Shown: positions 1 through 9,345 of the stretch, piece by piece
Numbering within the stretch: position 1 is the stretch's first letter
Layout: each line of letters starts with the position of its first letter
NCBI GenBank assembly: GCA_017311185.1
Contig: JAESUZ010003517.1
Span: forward strand, 372,001-436,000
Length of the DNA: 64,000 bases
Direction of reading: 5' to 3'
Origin: Proteles cristata cristata
Lineage: Eukaryota; Chordata; Mammalia; Carnivora; Hyaenidae
Position numbers and translations under genes: made by a program
The notes under the pieces: model-generated
What the model was told of the DNA's origin: nothing
Databases searched by the model: none
The model's input: only the letters and a program-made list of their open reading frames with translations

Positions 1-315
1 TGGAGCTACCTTAGAACCTACCCAGACAGACAAGGAGGATTGAGAATTGGTGACAAGGGGAGTCAACCCACCCCCTGCCAAAATATCAGGCATTATTGCT
101 GGAAATAGGAAGGATGGATGCTGAGAAGACAATGCTCAGTTGTGTATCACCCAGCCCTTTGCACACACTTCCGGACACTAAACACCCTCCACGAAGGGGT
201 CCTGGATTCCCCAAGCCAGAACTAAGCAACTCTCTTAAGGAATTGATGTATGCAAACAAATAGCTGTGGAACATGGTAGGAACTTTTCAGGTCCACAAGA
301 GGAAGAAGTGGGAGT
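1..315. other. Unique non-coding sequence
   Basis: I see no repeat, RNA gene or exon signature here. Open frames are short and lack coding character. Confidence 0.5.
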
Positions 316-440
316 ACCAGAGATTTGGAGTCAGATAGACTTGAATTCACAGTCTGGATGTATGGCCTCGGATGAGTTACATCTCTAAAGATTTGAGTTT
401 TTTAATCATTCACACTCATGGTGGAAAAGGTCTGTAATAA
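316..440 (+). repeat. Weak MIR-like SINE fragment
   Basis: The order 'ggagtcagatagacttgaattca', a gap, then 'gatgagttacatctct' follows the MIR core (anticipated words: gagccagactgcctgggttc, then gggcaagttacttaacctct), but with heavy divergence. It is about half of a 260-bp MIR. Confidence 0.35.
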
Positions 441-1194
441 AATCTAGAAAGCCAACTCCAGTCAGCCATTATCCCAACTCCCGGTGGCTGCATCTTGCCC
501 ACTGCCCACCTCCAGACCCTGCTATGTTTAAATCAGCCCCTAATGACAGGGTCCGCTCTCCCCTGGATTTCTCTAGAAACATCTGCTCTGTGGCAGCTTG
601 GGGAAACATGTACTGGTCTCACCATCCTGTCAGTCGGGAGCTGCTCCTTTGTGGTCTAGCCTGCAGCCATCACACCTGAAGTCACTCCCGTGTTCTCCCT
701 CTATGCTTCTCTCACAGAGGTGAGCTGCAAGACCAGAAACAGGGTTTCCAGCAGCTTCCAGGGCTCACATGAACCAGACAAGCTCTGGGGATAAAACAAG
801 AGTCAATACAAGTGTCCAGCTTCAGGCCATACAAAAGCCCTGCTGATAGGAGATGACAATGGAAGAAAGCAGACCCAGGCACTGAGCATGCATTTTTTTT
901 TTCCCCATGAGGAGACAGCCAATCACACTGAAAGGAGGGTGACCAAGCTCTCTCTCCTGGTGGCACAAATTAACCGTGGAGATGGAGAGGGGAGATGAAA
1001 GGCAGATAGATATGTGAAGGTAAACAAGGACCACTCTGGTAAGCCATGAGACTTCTGATTTACAAGAGGGATTCAGGGACTAGTGCTCTAGGAGACAGTG
1101 ATAAACCCTGAGGTGGCGCCTTCGAACATTAAGGCAAGTGGGCACAGTCTGGAGTTCTCCTGAGGGCTCAGGTGTACTCCCACTCATTTGGTCT
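441..1194. other. Unique sequence, nothing recognised
   Basis: Moderate GC with no convincing interspersed repeat. Overlapping short open frames on the minus strand between 712 and 1034 do not resemble a known protein. Confidence 0.45.
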
Positions 1195-1620
1195 TTCATT
1201 CCTGGGTCTAATATGTATTAAGCATATAACCTGTGCTCCGTGTGTCCGTCACAGTCTGACACAAAATGCTCCTGACTCTGCCTTTGATGAACCCAATCCA
1301 GAGGGAAAGACAGGTGATAAACAAGCACAACTTTTAAATTAATATGCAGCCACAAACTGTGATAAACACTAAAAGGAAACGCACTGGAGCGTAAGGGAGA
1401 GTACCAGGTGAGCCATGCTTGCTGACGGCGGTCAGGGAAGGAAGGCACTTATCAACCCAAGCAGAGAAACAAAGAGAAAGCCCCACAGATGCAGAGAAGG
1501 AAAGACACATGTTCAAGGGCAGCAAGAAGCCAGTGCGTCTGGAGCTTGTTTAACACATGATGGGGACAAAAGAGTGAGGTTCCGTCAGAGGAGGAGGGAG
1601 AAGCCAAAATAGGGACACCT
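1195..1620 (-). repeat. L2 LINE 3'-region fragment
   Basis: Read on the plus strand it begins with an antisense L2 tail ('atgtattaagcatataacctgtgc', cf. tttattgagcacctactatgtgcc). It continues with the 'gataaacaagc', 'gtgataaacact' and 'ggtcagggaaggaaggc' blocks and ends in 'aagggcagcaagaagccagtg', in the order expected of an antisense L2 3' half. It is old and heavily diverged; no coding remnant is visible. Confidence 0.6.
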
Positions 1621-2023
1621 GGGTCCTGATAGAGCTTAGATCTTAGCCAAAGGGCAAAGCCTCTTTTCTAAGCTACCACGGTCCACTGGGATCCTATTCG
1701 TGGCTCATGCATATATTTGCAATTTGCATGAGGCCTCACTTATTTGAGTAACAGACAGCAGACAGCACCCGGAGAGTAGAGGGGCCCTTACAGTAATCTG
1801 CACTCTCTCAGGGAGCTGGAGCCCACACACCAGGAAAGCCCCTGACCTGGATCATATCAGGGACCTACAATAATCTCTGCCTGAGGAGGAATAAGGAGAC
1901 ACAGATAAAACAGGATAATGAGAAGCTTCACTCGAAGCCACTACACAAACAGCTCTCTCTCGCCTTCAGGGTATCCCACAGGCCTCCCAGGTATAAGTGT
2001 CACACCTGGACAGACTGAAACCT
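1621..2023. other. Unique sequence, nothing recognised
   Basis: No clear repeat or exon. A short AT-rich patch near 1707-1730 ('catgcatatatttgcaatttgcatg') has partial dyad symmetry but no assignable role. Confidence 0.45.
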
Positions 2024-2056
2024 CAGCATCACCTGGGAGCTTGTCAGAAATGCAGC
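2024..2056 (-). mobile_element. MER5-like hAT fragment, truncated
   Basis: 'cagcatcacctgggagcttg' followed by 'tcagaaatgcag' matches the internal MER5A block in reverse orientation. It stops abruptly at the edge of the LTR-like element that follows, so that insertion, or a deletion with it, probably removed the rest. Confidence 0.45.
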
Positions 2057-2059
2057 CCG

Positions 2060-2480
2060 TATTGGTTTCCTACTGCTGCTGGAACAATGGACCACACACT
2101 TTGTAACTCAACACAACGCGGAAGTATTGCCTCACAGTTGCAGAAGGCAGAAGGCTGACACAGGTCTCCTGGGGCTAGACGCAAGATGTTAGCCAGGCTG
2201 TGTGACCCTACAGGCTCTAGGGGATGATCCTTTCCTTTGCCTGCTCCAGCTTCTAGAAGGCACCTGCATTCCTTGGCTCAAAGCTCCCTAGTCCCCTTTG
2301 CAAGGCCAGCAGTAGCAGCTGATTCCCTCACACTGGGCCCACCTGGATGGGCCAGGATCCTCTCCCATCTCTGGGTCGGCCGACGAGCCGCCTTCATCCC
2401 CTCAGCCCTTCACCCTACACAGTCAAAGGTTCCGGGGATTAGGATGTAGACATTCTGGGGGCCCGTCATGTGCCCAACCC
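2060..2480 (-). mobile_element. Solo MaLR/ERVL-type LTR, antisense
   Basis: Starts with 'tattggtttcctactgctgctggaacaa', the reverse complement of a typical MaLR-type LTR 3' end. It runs through 'ccagcttctagaaggc', 'ctgcattccttggctc' and 'cacactgggcccacctggat' to 'ccggggattaggatgtagacat'. These blocks appear in the order known from antisense copies of this LTR type. No internal proviral sequence or second LTR is present, so it is a solo LTR. The subfamily is not determined. Confidence 0.65.
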
Positions 2481-2985
2481 CTCAATGCCAGAGGCCCCCT
2501 CTAGACAGACTGAAGCAGAATGGACATCATAACAACACTAGCAGGTGGCTCAGGCGCTCGTTCCAATTCCAGAGCCTTGGCCTGCAGCCCTGACAGTGCA
2601 GACGTCTCTCAGGCCAGGCACAGGACTGCCGGATGACCGTGTTCCATCAGGCCACGAGGACCTCTCCCAACGTCTGCTCTTCTTGGCTCTGTGACCGCAG
2701 CTGCAAACGTTCCTGCATTCCCCACATGACTTCCAGCCCTTCCTGGAGAACGGGGCCTTTCGTCCAGAAACCTGGGCTTGAAGACACCTTCTTGTAGGTA
2801 GTTTGAGCCTTGTGAAATGGTCCCCAAGGGGGAGAAAACAGGCAGAGACTTGCACGCACCGTGAGGGAGGGACCGAATTTGCTCACCGCCCCCACTGCAG
2901 GCCTGGGAATGGCCAGTCATGGGAAAAGGTCAGCAATGCTTGCTTAGCGACAACTGTGATTCTCTACAATTAGGAACCGTAATTA
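2481..2985. other. Unique sequence
   Basis: GC-moderate sequence with overlapping minus-strand open frames of about 80-103 codons at 2550-2920. None has a recognisable domain, and their mutual overlap in different frames argues against coding. Confidence 0.45.
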
Positions 2986-3090
2986 GTGGGGGTGGGGAGA
3001 GCCTTGAAGGCTTCACAGAGGAGATAACAGGCTCAGGGTGTGATTTGCTCAAGGTCACACAGGTGAGCAGCAGAGAAGTGTGGAGAAGAG
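2986..3090 (-). repeat. MIR fragment, antisense
   Basis: 'acagaggagataacaggctcagg', 'tgatttgctcaaggtcacacagg' and 'gagcagcagag' follow the antisense MIR core (acagatgaggaaactgaggc, ttgcccaaggtcacacagc, gtggcagagc). Confidence 0.55.
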
Positions 3091-3942
3091 GGAGCAAGGG
3101 ATAGCTGGGTGAGGCTCCATCCCCTGCTGCTTCTGATTGGCTATTATTGGAGACTGTGCCTCATCTGAAGGTCACCCGTCACAGGAAGGAGAGAGTAGAG
3201 ACTAAGACCACCATACCTCTGGCTCAGGGCAAGTGGATCCTCACAGCTGCCTGGGCTCAGCCTGACCTGGCCGGTTCCTTATGCAGCCAGCCACACCTAG
3301 AATTTTCCGGGCATTCAGTCAGGCCACAGAAGGAGAGGTCCCCAGGCACCACTGCCTGGGTCTCAGCGCCAGCCCTCCGGGGAATGCTGGCCCAGAGCAT
3401 TCACCCATCACAGCCCCACATGTGCCCAGAACCAGGAGCTAGTGCACAGGGTGCTGCCGGAGCCCTAGACAACGGCCCGCACCTGGAAGCTTCTTCCGGA
3501 TGCCCACTTTCAGGCACAGCCTTTCCTGCGTTTGCCACAGAGCCCCCCAAGGAGCGAACATTTGGAAGCTTCCCTCCTCGCCCCAGCAATGCTCAGCTTG
3601 CCTGCCCTGCTAAAAAAACATCTGGCTGGCTTGGCACCTAAGCCGGGTAAAAATAGCATGCCATCTTTGAGCGGGCACCATGCCATCCCAGCAGATGGAG
3701 ACCAGCGCTGGCAGCCAGAAGACCGCTGAGCGGCATGGAAGGCATTTGCAAAGGGCAAGATTCACAGCTGGTGGGGTCACGGGATCAAATGCCAGGACCT
3801 GGGGTGAGAGGGGCAGAAATTAAACAAGAGGGCCACAGAAGGGGCCAGGAGCCCTCTGCCTTTCACAGGAAGGATGAAGCGCTCAAAGACAGAAAACACA
3901 CCTGGACACTGGAAGGCATTGGGATGCAATGGTCTGGAGACC
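3091..3942. other. Unique sequence with a 164-codon open frame
   Basis: An ATG-initiated frame at 3147-3641 on the plus strand is among the longer ones in the window. Its composition (Pro, Ala, Gly and Ser rich) fits GC-biased random sequence; I see no domain, signal peptide or exon boundary and do not call it a gene. Confidence 0.45.
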
Positions 3943-4045
3943 TGGTCTTGGAACCAGACAAACATGTATGTGATCCGACCGTCACCTTTACTAGCCCTGT
4001 GGCCAGCATTTAACCTCTCTGAGCCTCAGTGTACATCCACATCGC
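3943..4045 (+). repeat. MIR fragment
   Basis: 'ggtcttggaaccagaca', then 'agccctgtggccagcatttaacctct' and 'ctgagcctcagtgt' match the central MIR. The 3' part is lost. Confidence 0.55.
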
Positions 4046-4076
4046 AGGACTCTGATAAGGCTATTGAGTCACTCTT

Positions 4077-4345
4077 TCGTTCATTAAATATGTTGCTGAG
4101 TGTCAGGCACTGTGCTTGGTGTGGGACATGGCAGTGAGTGCACAGCGCCGATTTCTCATGTGGGAGACACACTTGAATTAGGAAATGGCACAAATAAAGT
4201 AAAATGTCAGGTGAGGTAAGTGCCTCTAAGGGAGGGTCTGTGGTATAATTAGACCATGTCATTGAGGGGTTGAGAAGCAGAGGCATCCAAGTCAAGGAAG
4301 GTGTCCCCAAGGAAGGATGGTTAAGATCTGAAAGTAGAGTAGGGA
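4077..4345 (-). repeat. L2 LINE fragment, antisense
   Basis: Starts with 'tcgttcattaaatatgttgctgagtgtcaggcactgtgc', an antisense L2 3' end. Further on, 'gtcaaggaaggtgtccccaaggaag' corresponds to the antisense 'cagggaaggcctctctgaggag' block. The element is old and diverged. Confidence 0.55.
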
Positions 4346-4379
4346 AATAAATAGGGGAAAATGAGAGAAGGTAGCTTAA

Positions 4380-4428
4380 GCTCTTAGCATGGTGCCTGGG
4401 ACCTCATAAATGTTGGCGAGCAGAACTG
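4380..4428 (+). repeat. MIR/L2 tail-like fragment
   Basis: 'tcttagcatggtgcctgggacctcataaatgttgg' resembles the shared MIR/L2 3' end (cttagaacagtgcctggcacatagtaagtgctcaataaatgtt). Confidence 0.4.
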
Positions 4429-4583
4429 ATTTTTAATGACTACTTACTGGAAATAAAATTGTAGCGATAAGCTCTGGGAGGCAGGGTCTGAGCATAGGGC
4501 TGTGAGCATTCATTTCCAAAGCAAGAGCCTGCCCTCTCATCTCCAGCCAGAGGAGAGCCAGAGGCCAGTGAACTTTAAAAACT

Positions 4584-4769
4584 GGGAGAACCTGGGTGGC
4601 TCAGTCAACCGAGTGTCCGACTCTTGGTTTCGGCATAGGTCATTATCTCATGGTTGGTGGATTCAAGCCCCACATCAGGCTTCACAATGACAGCGCAGAG
4701 CCTTTTTGGGATTCTCTCTCTCCCTCTCTCACAAAAATAAATAAGTAAGCCTAACAAAATAATAAAAAG
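4584..4769 (+). mobile_element. SINEC_Fc-like CanSINE
   Basis: The tRNA-derived head ('cctgggtggctcagtcaaccgagtgtccgactctt') is followed by the 'ttcaagccccacatc' B-box region, the body and an A-rich tail with AATAAA. It is flanked by a perfect 9-bp target-site duplication, TTAAAAACT, at 4575-4583 and 4770-4778. The right-hand duplicate directly abuts the inverted L1 that starts at about 4779, so the SINE landed at that L1 boundary. The body is shortened (about 185 bp) and moderately diverged, indicating an older copy. Confidence 0.93.
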
Positions 4770-4778
4770 TTAAAAACT

Positions 4779-5220
4779 CATATGGTATTTATCTTTCTCT
4801 GACTTATTTTGCTTAGGTTTTTTTAAAAAAAAATTTTAAATGTTTTTATTTATTCCTGAGAGAGAGAGAGAGACAGCATCAGCAGGGGAGGGTCAGAGAG
4901 AGGGAGACACAGAATCTGAAGCAGGCTCCAGGCTCTGAGTTAGCTGTCAGTGCAGAGCCCGATGCGGGGCTCAAACCTACAAACTGTGAGATCATGACCT
5001 GAGCTGAAGTCGGACACTCAACCGACTGAGCCCTCCAGGCGCCCCTATTTTGCTTAGCTTAATACACTCCAGCTTCATCCATGTTGTGGCAAACGGGAAG
5101 ACTTCATTTTTATGGCTGAGTAATACTCTGTTACGTACATACACCACATCTTTATCCATTCAACTATCGGTGGACACTTGGGCTGCTCCCATAATTAGGC
5201 TATTGTAGGTAATATGGCTA
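4779..5220 (-). mobile_element. Inverted 5' segment of an L1 (interrupted)
   Basis: Pieces 4779-4819 and 5046-5220 are one L1 segment in antisense: 'catatggtatttatctttctctgacttatttt' then 'tccatgttgtggcaaa', 'ttatggctgagtaatac' and 'ggtggacacttgggctgctcc'. This is the reverse complement of the end of L1 ORF2 and the start of the 3' UTR. The CanSINE at 4820-5045 splits it. No reading frame survives. Its relation to the sense L1 piece at 5221 indicates a 5'-inverted insertion (see findings). Confidence 0.85.
4820..5045 (-). mobile_element. SINEC_Fc-like CanSINE nested in L1
   Basis: Full-length antisense copy: T-rich tail, 'ctgagagagagagagagaca', 'aatctgaagcaggctccaggctctgag', and finally 'accgactgagccctccaggcgcccc'. 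The L1 target is duplicated at both ends (TATTTTGCTTAGGTT at 4805-4819, TATTTTGCTTAGCTT at 5046-5060, one mismatch). This proves insertion into a pre-existing L1. Confidence 0.95.
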
Positions 5221-5300
5221 TCATGTGTGGCATTTAAGAAACAAAACAAATGAGCAAAGGGAAAAAGAAAGGCAAACCAAGAAACGATTCACCTACAGAT
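5221..5300 (+). mobile_element. L1 3'-UTR piece, sense
   Basis: 'tcatgtgtggcatttaagaaacaaaac', 'aaatgagcaaagggaaaaag' and 'gcaaaccaagaaac' match the start of a carnivore L1 3' UTR. It continues, after only about 8 missing bases, where the inverted piece (4779-5220) begins. It ends near 5300 without a poly-A tail, so the 3' end has been deleted. Confidence 0.75.
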
Positions 5301-6150
5301 GTGGGACGTGTGGTCCGGGACACGGCTGGTGCTCTGCCGTGCTTCCTCCTCATCCTCCTTTGCCTCCAGCTGATGCCGCAGTAATTGTGCACACTCAGGG
5401 GGACCGGCCAGCACCTGGGCTCAGCTGCACCCCACACGTCTCGCACTCCCCAAAGTGAACTACTTGCGTGCAAGCCTTCATCCTACAGCTCTGCTTTCGT
5501 GGGGGACCCCAGCCAAGACGGGTGCCCCCTGCTTGCCCCACCAGCCGTCATGACAAGGGGGACTTTCAGTGGCCCAGGAGGCAGTTCTGTGGCCAAGAAA
5601 CCCGAGACTTGCTGTTCCCTCATCCCCCGGTGGGAACCTGGAGAGCTGGATGCGAAGAGCATCTCTGACTGTCATATAGGAAGGACCCTTAACTCAGTGC
5701 CTTTCACACCAGCGGAACACCCCTGTGAACAAAACCGCTTGCATAGAGTGGGCATTTGTTACTGGGGGTGAACGCCCATTCCTTCTTGCTAGAGAACTTG
5801 GTCTCCTTCTTGGAAAACACCTTGTGCCTGTTTGTAAGGTGCTGGCTGGAAGGGGCCCTCTCTAGACCACTGCCCACTTTGGAATTCCAAGGGGCCAAGT
5901 CCTCCTTCTCGCCCCAGACGCAATCTTGGCCAACTGAATGCCTTCTTCCTGGACTCAATCTTGACCCTCCAACTAAAGGCTTGGGGCTGGGTTGGATGGG
6001 GATCTTTGTGATGGCCGCGCGCTCACAATGCAGCCGGTTGGAGGTCTCTTGGTGTTGTTTGGCCCCTGCCCTGGCCTGGCCTGGTCCTCCAGCCTCTAAA
6101 GGACTCTGTGAGTGCAGATTCCTTGGCTCTAACATCCTTTGTGAAAATTT
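5301..6150. other. Unique GC-moderate sequence
   Basis: No repeat recognised. Frames on opposite strands (5704-6240 minus, 5756-6244 plus; 160-178 codons) overlap almost completely and both run into the following SINE, so neither is credible as coding. Confidence 0.5.
5522..5535 (-). promoter_or_regulatory. CTCF-like core motif
   Basis: GTGCCCCCTGCTTG matches the reverse-complement CTCF core (SYGCCCYCTRSTGG) with one mismatch. A 14-bp match of this quality occurs by chance in a 64-kb window, so it is a candidate only. Confidence 0.3.
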
Positions 6151-6159
6151 TCCTTTCTC

Positions 6160-6347
6160 AGGGTGCCCAGTAGTTGAGTGTCCAACTCTTGGTTTCACCT
6201 CGGGTCCTGATTTTGTTGTTCGTGAGTTCGAGGCCTGCATCTGACCGTGTGGATCCTACTTGGGATATGCTTTCTCCTTCTCTCACTCTCTGCTCCTTCC
6301 CCCTGCCTCTCTCTCTAAATAAATAAATAAATAAACCTAAAAAAATA
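6160..6347 (+). mobile_element. SINEC_Fc-like CanSINE, head partly deleted
   Basis: The head reads 'agggtgcccagtagttgagtgtccaactctt', lacking the usual 'gggtggctcagtcgg' portion. The rest (B-box region 'cgtgagttcgagg', CT-rich stretch, AAATAAATAAATAAATAAAC tail) is intact. Flanked by perfect 9-bp duplications TCCTTTCTC at 6151-6159 and 6348-6356. Confidence 0.92.
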
Positions 6348-6564
6348 TCCTTTCTCTTCTGCTAGGATTATTTCTGTGGCTTGCAACCACTCATGATTAT
6401 AGACACTCATGGAATCCCAATATTTAAAGGGAATAAAAGTGGCGATGGTCTGCTGAGATGTAGGAGAGTGGACTGGGGCCTCCTCCCACTCATACCCCTC
6501 CTATGGGTGGTGTCTTATAACTGCCGCAGGAGCCCCGGAGAGCTTGGCTGGAAACTCCTGATCC

Positions 6565-6662
6565 TGCCCCATCCTTTTTTAACAAATAAGGAGAGCAAGG
6601 CAGGAGGGGTCCTCTGATTTGCCAAGTAAGAGTGTAAAACTCAGGCCCCCAACCTCCTGAGG
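6565..6662 (-). repeat. MIR-like fragment, antisense
   Basis: 'aacaaataaggagagcaaggcaggaggggtcctctgatttgcc' and 'agtaagagtgtaaaactcagg' resemble the antisense MIR order (gaggaaactgaggc, gatttgcccaaggtc, agtaagtggcagagctggg). Confidence 0.4.
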
Positions 6663-6663
6663 C

Positions 6664-6821
6664 AGCGCCCATTCTGTGGCTCAGTCAGTTAAGCACCCGG
6701 CTCTGGATTGGCTCAGATCATGATCTCAGGATTCATGAGTTCGAGCCCTGCATCTGGCTTTGTACTGACAGCACAGGGCCTGCTTGGGATTCTCTCTCTC
6801 CCCCTTCTCTGCCCCTTCCCC

Positions 6822-6866
<45 letters not shown>

Positions 6867-6905
6867 AGCTATCTCTCTGAAAATAAGTAAACTTTTTAAA
6901 AAAAG
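6664..6905 (+). mobile_element. SINEC_Fc-like CanSINE with expanded CT tract
   Basis: 'tgtggctcagtcagttaagcacccggctct', 'catgagttcgagccctgcatc' and 'cagcacagggcctgcttgggattc' identify the family. The pyrimidine stretch has expanded to about 18 TC units at 6828-6863, a probable polymorphic microsatellite. No clear target duplication remains. Confidence 0.92.
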
Positions 6906-7003
6906 AAGAAAGTGAGTTGCATGAACCAATGCTCCATTTCTAGAACCTACGATGCATTTTCTTACTTTTTCAGGTTTACTGTGAAATGAGAGGTTGTATT
7001 TTG

Positions 7004-7145
7004 AAGTGGTGATGAGTATGTACTGTGACACACCTGGGCTTGATGACCGGCTCTGGCCCTTCCTAATTGTGACCTTGGGCAAGTTACTTAACCACTCTGG
7101 GTCTCAGCTTCCCCGCCTGTATACTGGGAATGAAATAAAAGATCC
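7004..7145 (+). repeat. MIR SINE
   Basis: A good match to the MIR core: 'gtgacacacctgggcttgatgaccggctctggcc', 'attgtgaccttgggcaagttacttaaccactctgggtctcagcttccccgcctgtatactgggaatgaaat'. This is among the best-preserved MIR copies in the window. Confidence 0.8.
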
Positions 7146-7549
7146 AACTGTGTTAGGTCACATTCTGCAAGAGGCAGATGCCACCATGAGCTATGTTGGA
7201 TGTGCCCTGGGGTAGACACCCATGCGAGAGCGCGGGGCAAAGCCAGAGAGGCGGGGGACGTTGTGATGCCTGGGGGACACATGTTCTTGCCACAAAAGGG
7301 AAGTCAAAGCCTTAGACTGCTGTGCAGTTCCATGAAAGTTTTGGCAAATTTTTGAGGAGTTCTTGAGTTCAAATCAACTTTCAGAAGAGTCCCAGGTCTC
7401 CCAGGATGGGGTCTGCCTCAGTGTCCCTGACATGGTGGTCACTGGCCTCTGCCCAAGGCCATGCAAGGTGTGTTCAGAGCGCACCCCTGGGACCCAAGGT
7501 CAATCATACTCACTGTAGTACTCCCTCTGGAATTCTCCAGCCACACACC
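7146..7549. other. Unique sequence
   Basis: Nothing recognised. It probably includes the decayed 3' part of the preceding MIR up to about 7180. Confidence 0.4.
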
Positions 7550-7628
7550 CACCTCAAAAGGTAGGATGGACTCAATTTAGGTAAAAGCTCTTAAAATCAT
7601 GCCTGGCCCAACTTAAGTACTCTGTATG
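7550..7628 (+). repeat. MIR tail-like fragment
   Basis: 'aaagctcttaaaatcatgcctggcccaacttaagtactc' resembles the MIR 3' end (aaagcgcttagaacagtgcctggcacatagtaagtgctc). Confidence 0.4.
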
Positions 7629-8600
7629 CACTGCCTTAAAACAAACAAGGTTACGAAATCAGGGTGCTTCTTAAAGTCAATTTGCAAACCCCATGTGATA
7701 GTCTCTCTGTTTTGTTGTGAATCCTGGAAACGCTGTTATTAAACTACTGATACGTCTTACAATCAGCACATCTTGGCCTGGAAGAAATACATTTGGAAAA
7801 CTTTGCAAATATATATCCTGGAGACACGCACAGGCATAATAAAGATTCTGATAAGTCCTGCAACAGACAGACCACCTTCTCTTGATACAACTCCCTGTTG
7901 CCCAAACTTCTTTGCCCACAGATCTCTGATTTGCATCCACTTCCATTAAATTACTTTTCTCTCCAGTTAGAGCAGCTGGTTTTGCTTGCATCCAAGGCCC
8001 AGCTGATACATAGATAATCTCAGTACATCACAGAAGCATCATGAAAGTGCATCATGAGGCTGGGGCTAGAACTCTGGGAACACAGTTCTGGCAAATGCAG
8101 TTGCAGATGAGACTCAGGAATTAGGTTCAGAAGAAACAGAGCACGGGGTGGACAGTAGGATGGGAGAGGAAGGAGGAATGTGTCCTGACACACCCAGGTC
8201 ACCCATCCCACTCGGTCCCTAGAAGATAGCTTTGGAAACCCCCCATCCAACCCAACCCTTTCACCGACATTTGCACAACCTGGCTCAGGCCGGAAGGAGA
8301 GCACTTGTCTCCATCCAGGCTCCTGAAGGGCAGAAGAGCACCATGGAATAAGGGATTCTGGCCCCCGTGACCACACGTGGTGATGGCAGGAAATGGCAAT
8401 GCGCCCTCCATCTCTCAGAGGTGTAGGCTCGGCTGTGACAGGTGCAGCTTGCTTACGGGGGCTGCCTTTTATGCATCATCTCAGATGCCGGCCCCCCACC
8501 TCTTTGCCCCGTCCAGGCCTGTGGCAAGCGGCGGTGCCTTGCTTCGGCTGCACTGGGCACCTCTTGGTTTCTGCAGGCCTTCTCTGCTGGGTGACAGGTG
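7629..8600. other. Unique sequence
   Basis: No repeat, RNA or exon recognised. A 104-codon minus-strand frame at 7677-7991 is Cys-containing but matches nothing I know and has no splice context. Confidence 0.4.
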
Positions 8601-8905
8601 CCTCAGGGTCCTGCTCGGCCCTGGGCCCCTGGCAGGCATTTACGTGCAAACACTGAAGAGCAGCCTTAACCAACTCTGGTGCAAACACTCCTCTCTTCTG
8701 TGTGGAGAAGGGAGGGACAGTGCTGTGCTCCACACTGCTCGGAGGGTCACCTGCCCACAGCGTCACTGCATTCTAGACTGACCCGCCTGCCTCACTCGTT
8801 GGTCTCCCCAGTGTCCCCACACCCTTTCCCATGAATCACTTCTTCAAAATAAACTATCTGCACACAACTATTGTCTTGTTCTCTGCTTTCTAGGGGAACC
8901 ACGGT
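8601..8905 (+). mobile_element. Possible LTR 3' end
   Basis: The stretch ends 'tcaaaataaactatctgcacacaac' and 'tgctttctaggggaaccacggt'. This resembles the polyadenylation region and terminal bases of several ERVL/MaLR LTRs. The 5' part is not recognisable; the call rests on about 80 bp. Confidence 0.3.
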
Positions 8906-8963
8906 CATTTTTTTAAATAACAAGATTGTTTTGCATTTGTACCCATTAAAATAGTTTGCACTT

Positions 8964-9193
8964 TTAAAAAATGTTTTAAGTTTACTTATTCTGAGAGAGA
9001 GAGAGAGAGAGAGAGAGAGCAAGCAAGAGTTGGGTATGGGCAGAGAGAGAAGGGAGAGAGAAAATCCCAAGCAGGCTCCACACTGTCAGTGCAAAGACTG
9101 ATAAAGGGTTCAAACCCACAAATCGTGACATCACAACCTGAGCTGAAACCAGGAGTCAGATGTTTAACCGATGGAGCCACCCAGGCACCCCTG
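8964..9193 (-). mobile_element. SINEC_Fc-like CanSINE
   Basis: Antisense copy from the T-rich tail through a (GA)n tract at 8993-9019 to 'atggagccacccaggcacccct'. Diverged target duplications ATAGTTTGCACTT (8951-8963) and ATAGTATATGCTT (9194-9206) match at 10 of 13 positions, indicating an old insertion. Confidence 0.92.
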
Positions 9194-9224
9194 ATAGTAT
9201 ATGCTTCTAATAATTCCTTTGACC

Positions 9225-9345
9225 ATCAGTGCAACCAAGAAGAGGGAAAACGGAGCTCAGAGAGGTCAGTTGACTTACTAAATGTCACACAGTCAGGAAA
9301 CTGCAAGAACGATGGCTCCCATATCGAGGTACAAAATGCTGTCAG
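9225..9345 (-). repeat. MIR fragment, antisense
   Basis: 'gagggaaaacggagctcagagaggtcagttgacttactaaatgtcacacagtcagg' follows the antisense MIR core (gaaactgaggcacagagaggttaagtaacttgcccaaggtcacacagc). Confidence 0.65.

Noticed and set aside
4584..4660. tRNA-like A and B boxes in SINE heads (here and in the other CanSINEs)
   Set aside because: These are the tRNA(Lys)-derived SINE promoter; the cloverleaf is not preserved and the sequence continues into SINE body and tail, so they are not tRNA genes.
5704..6244. 178- and 162-codon frames on opposite strands
   Set aside because: They mirror each other over the same bases and both enter a SINE.
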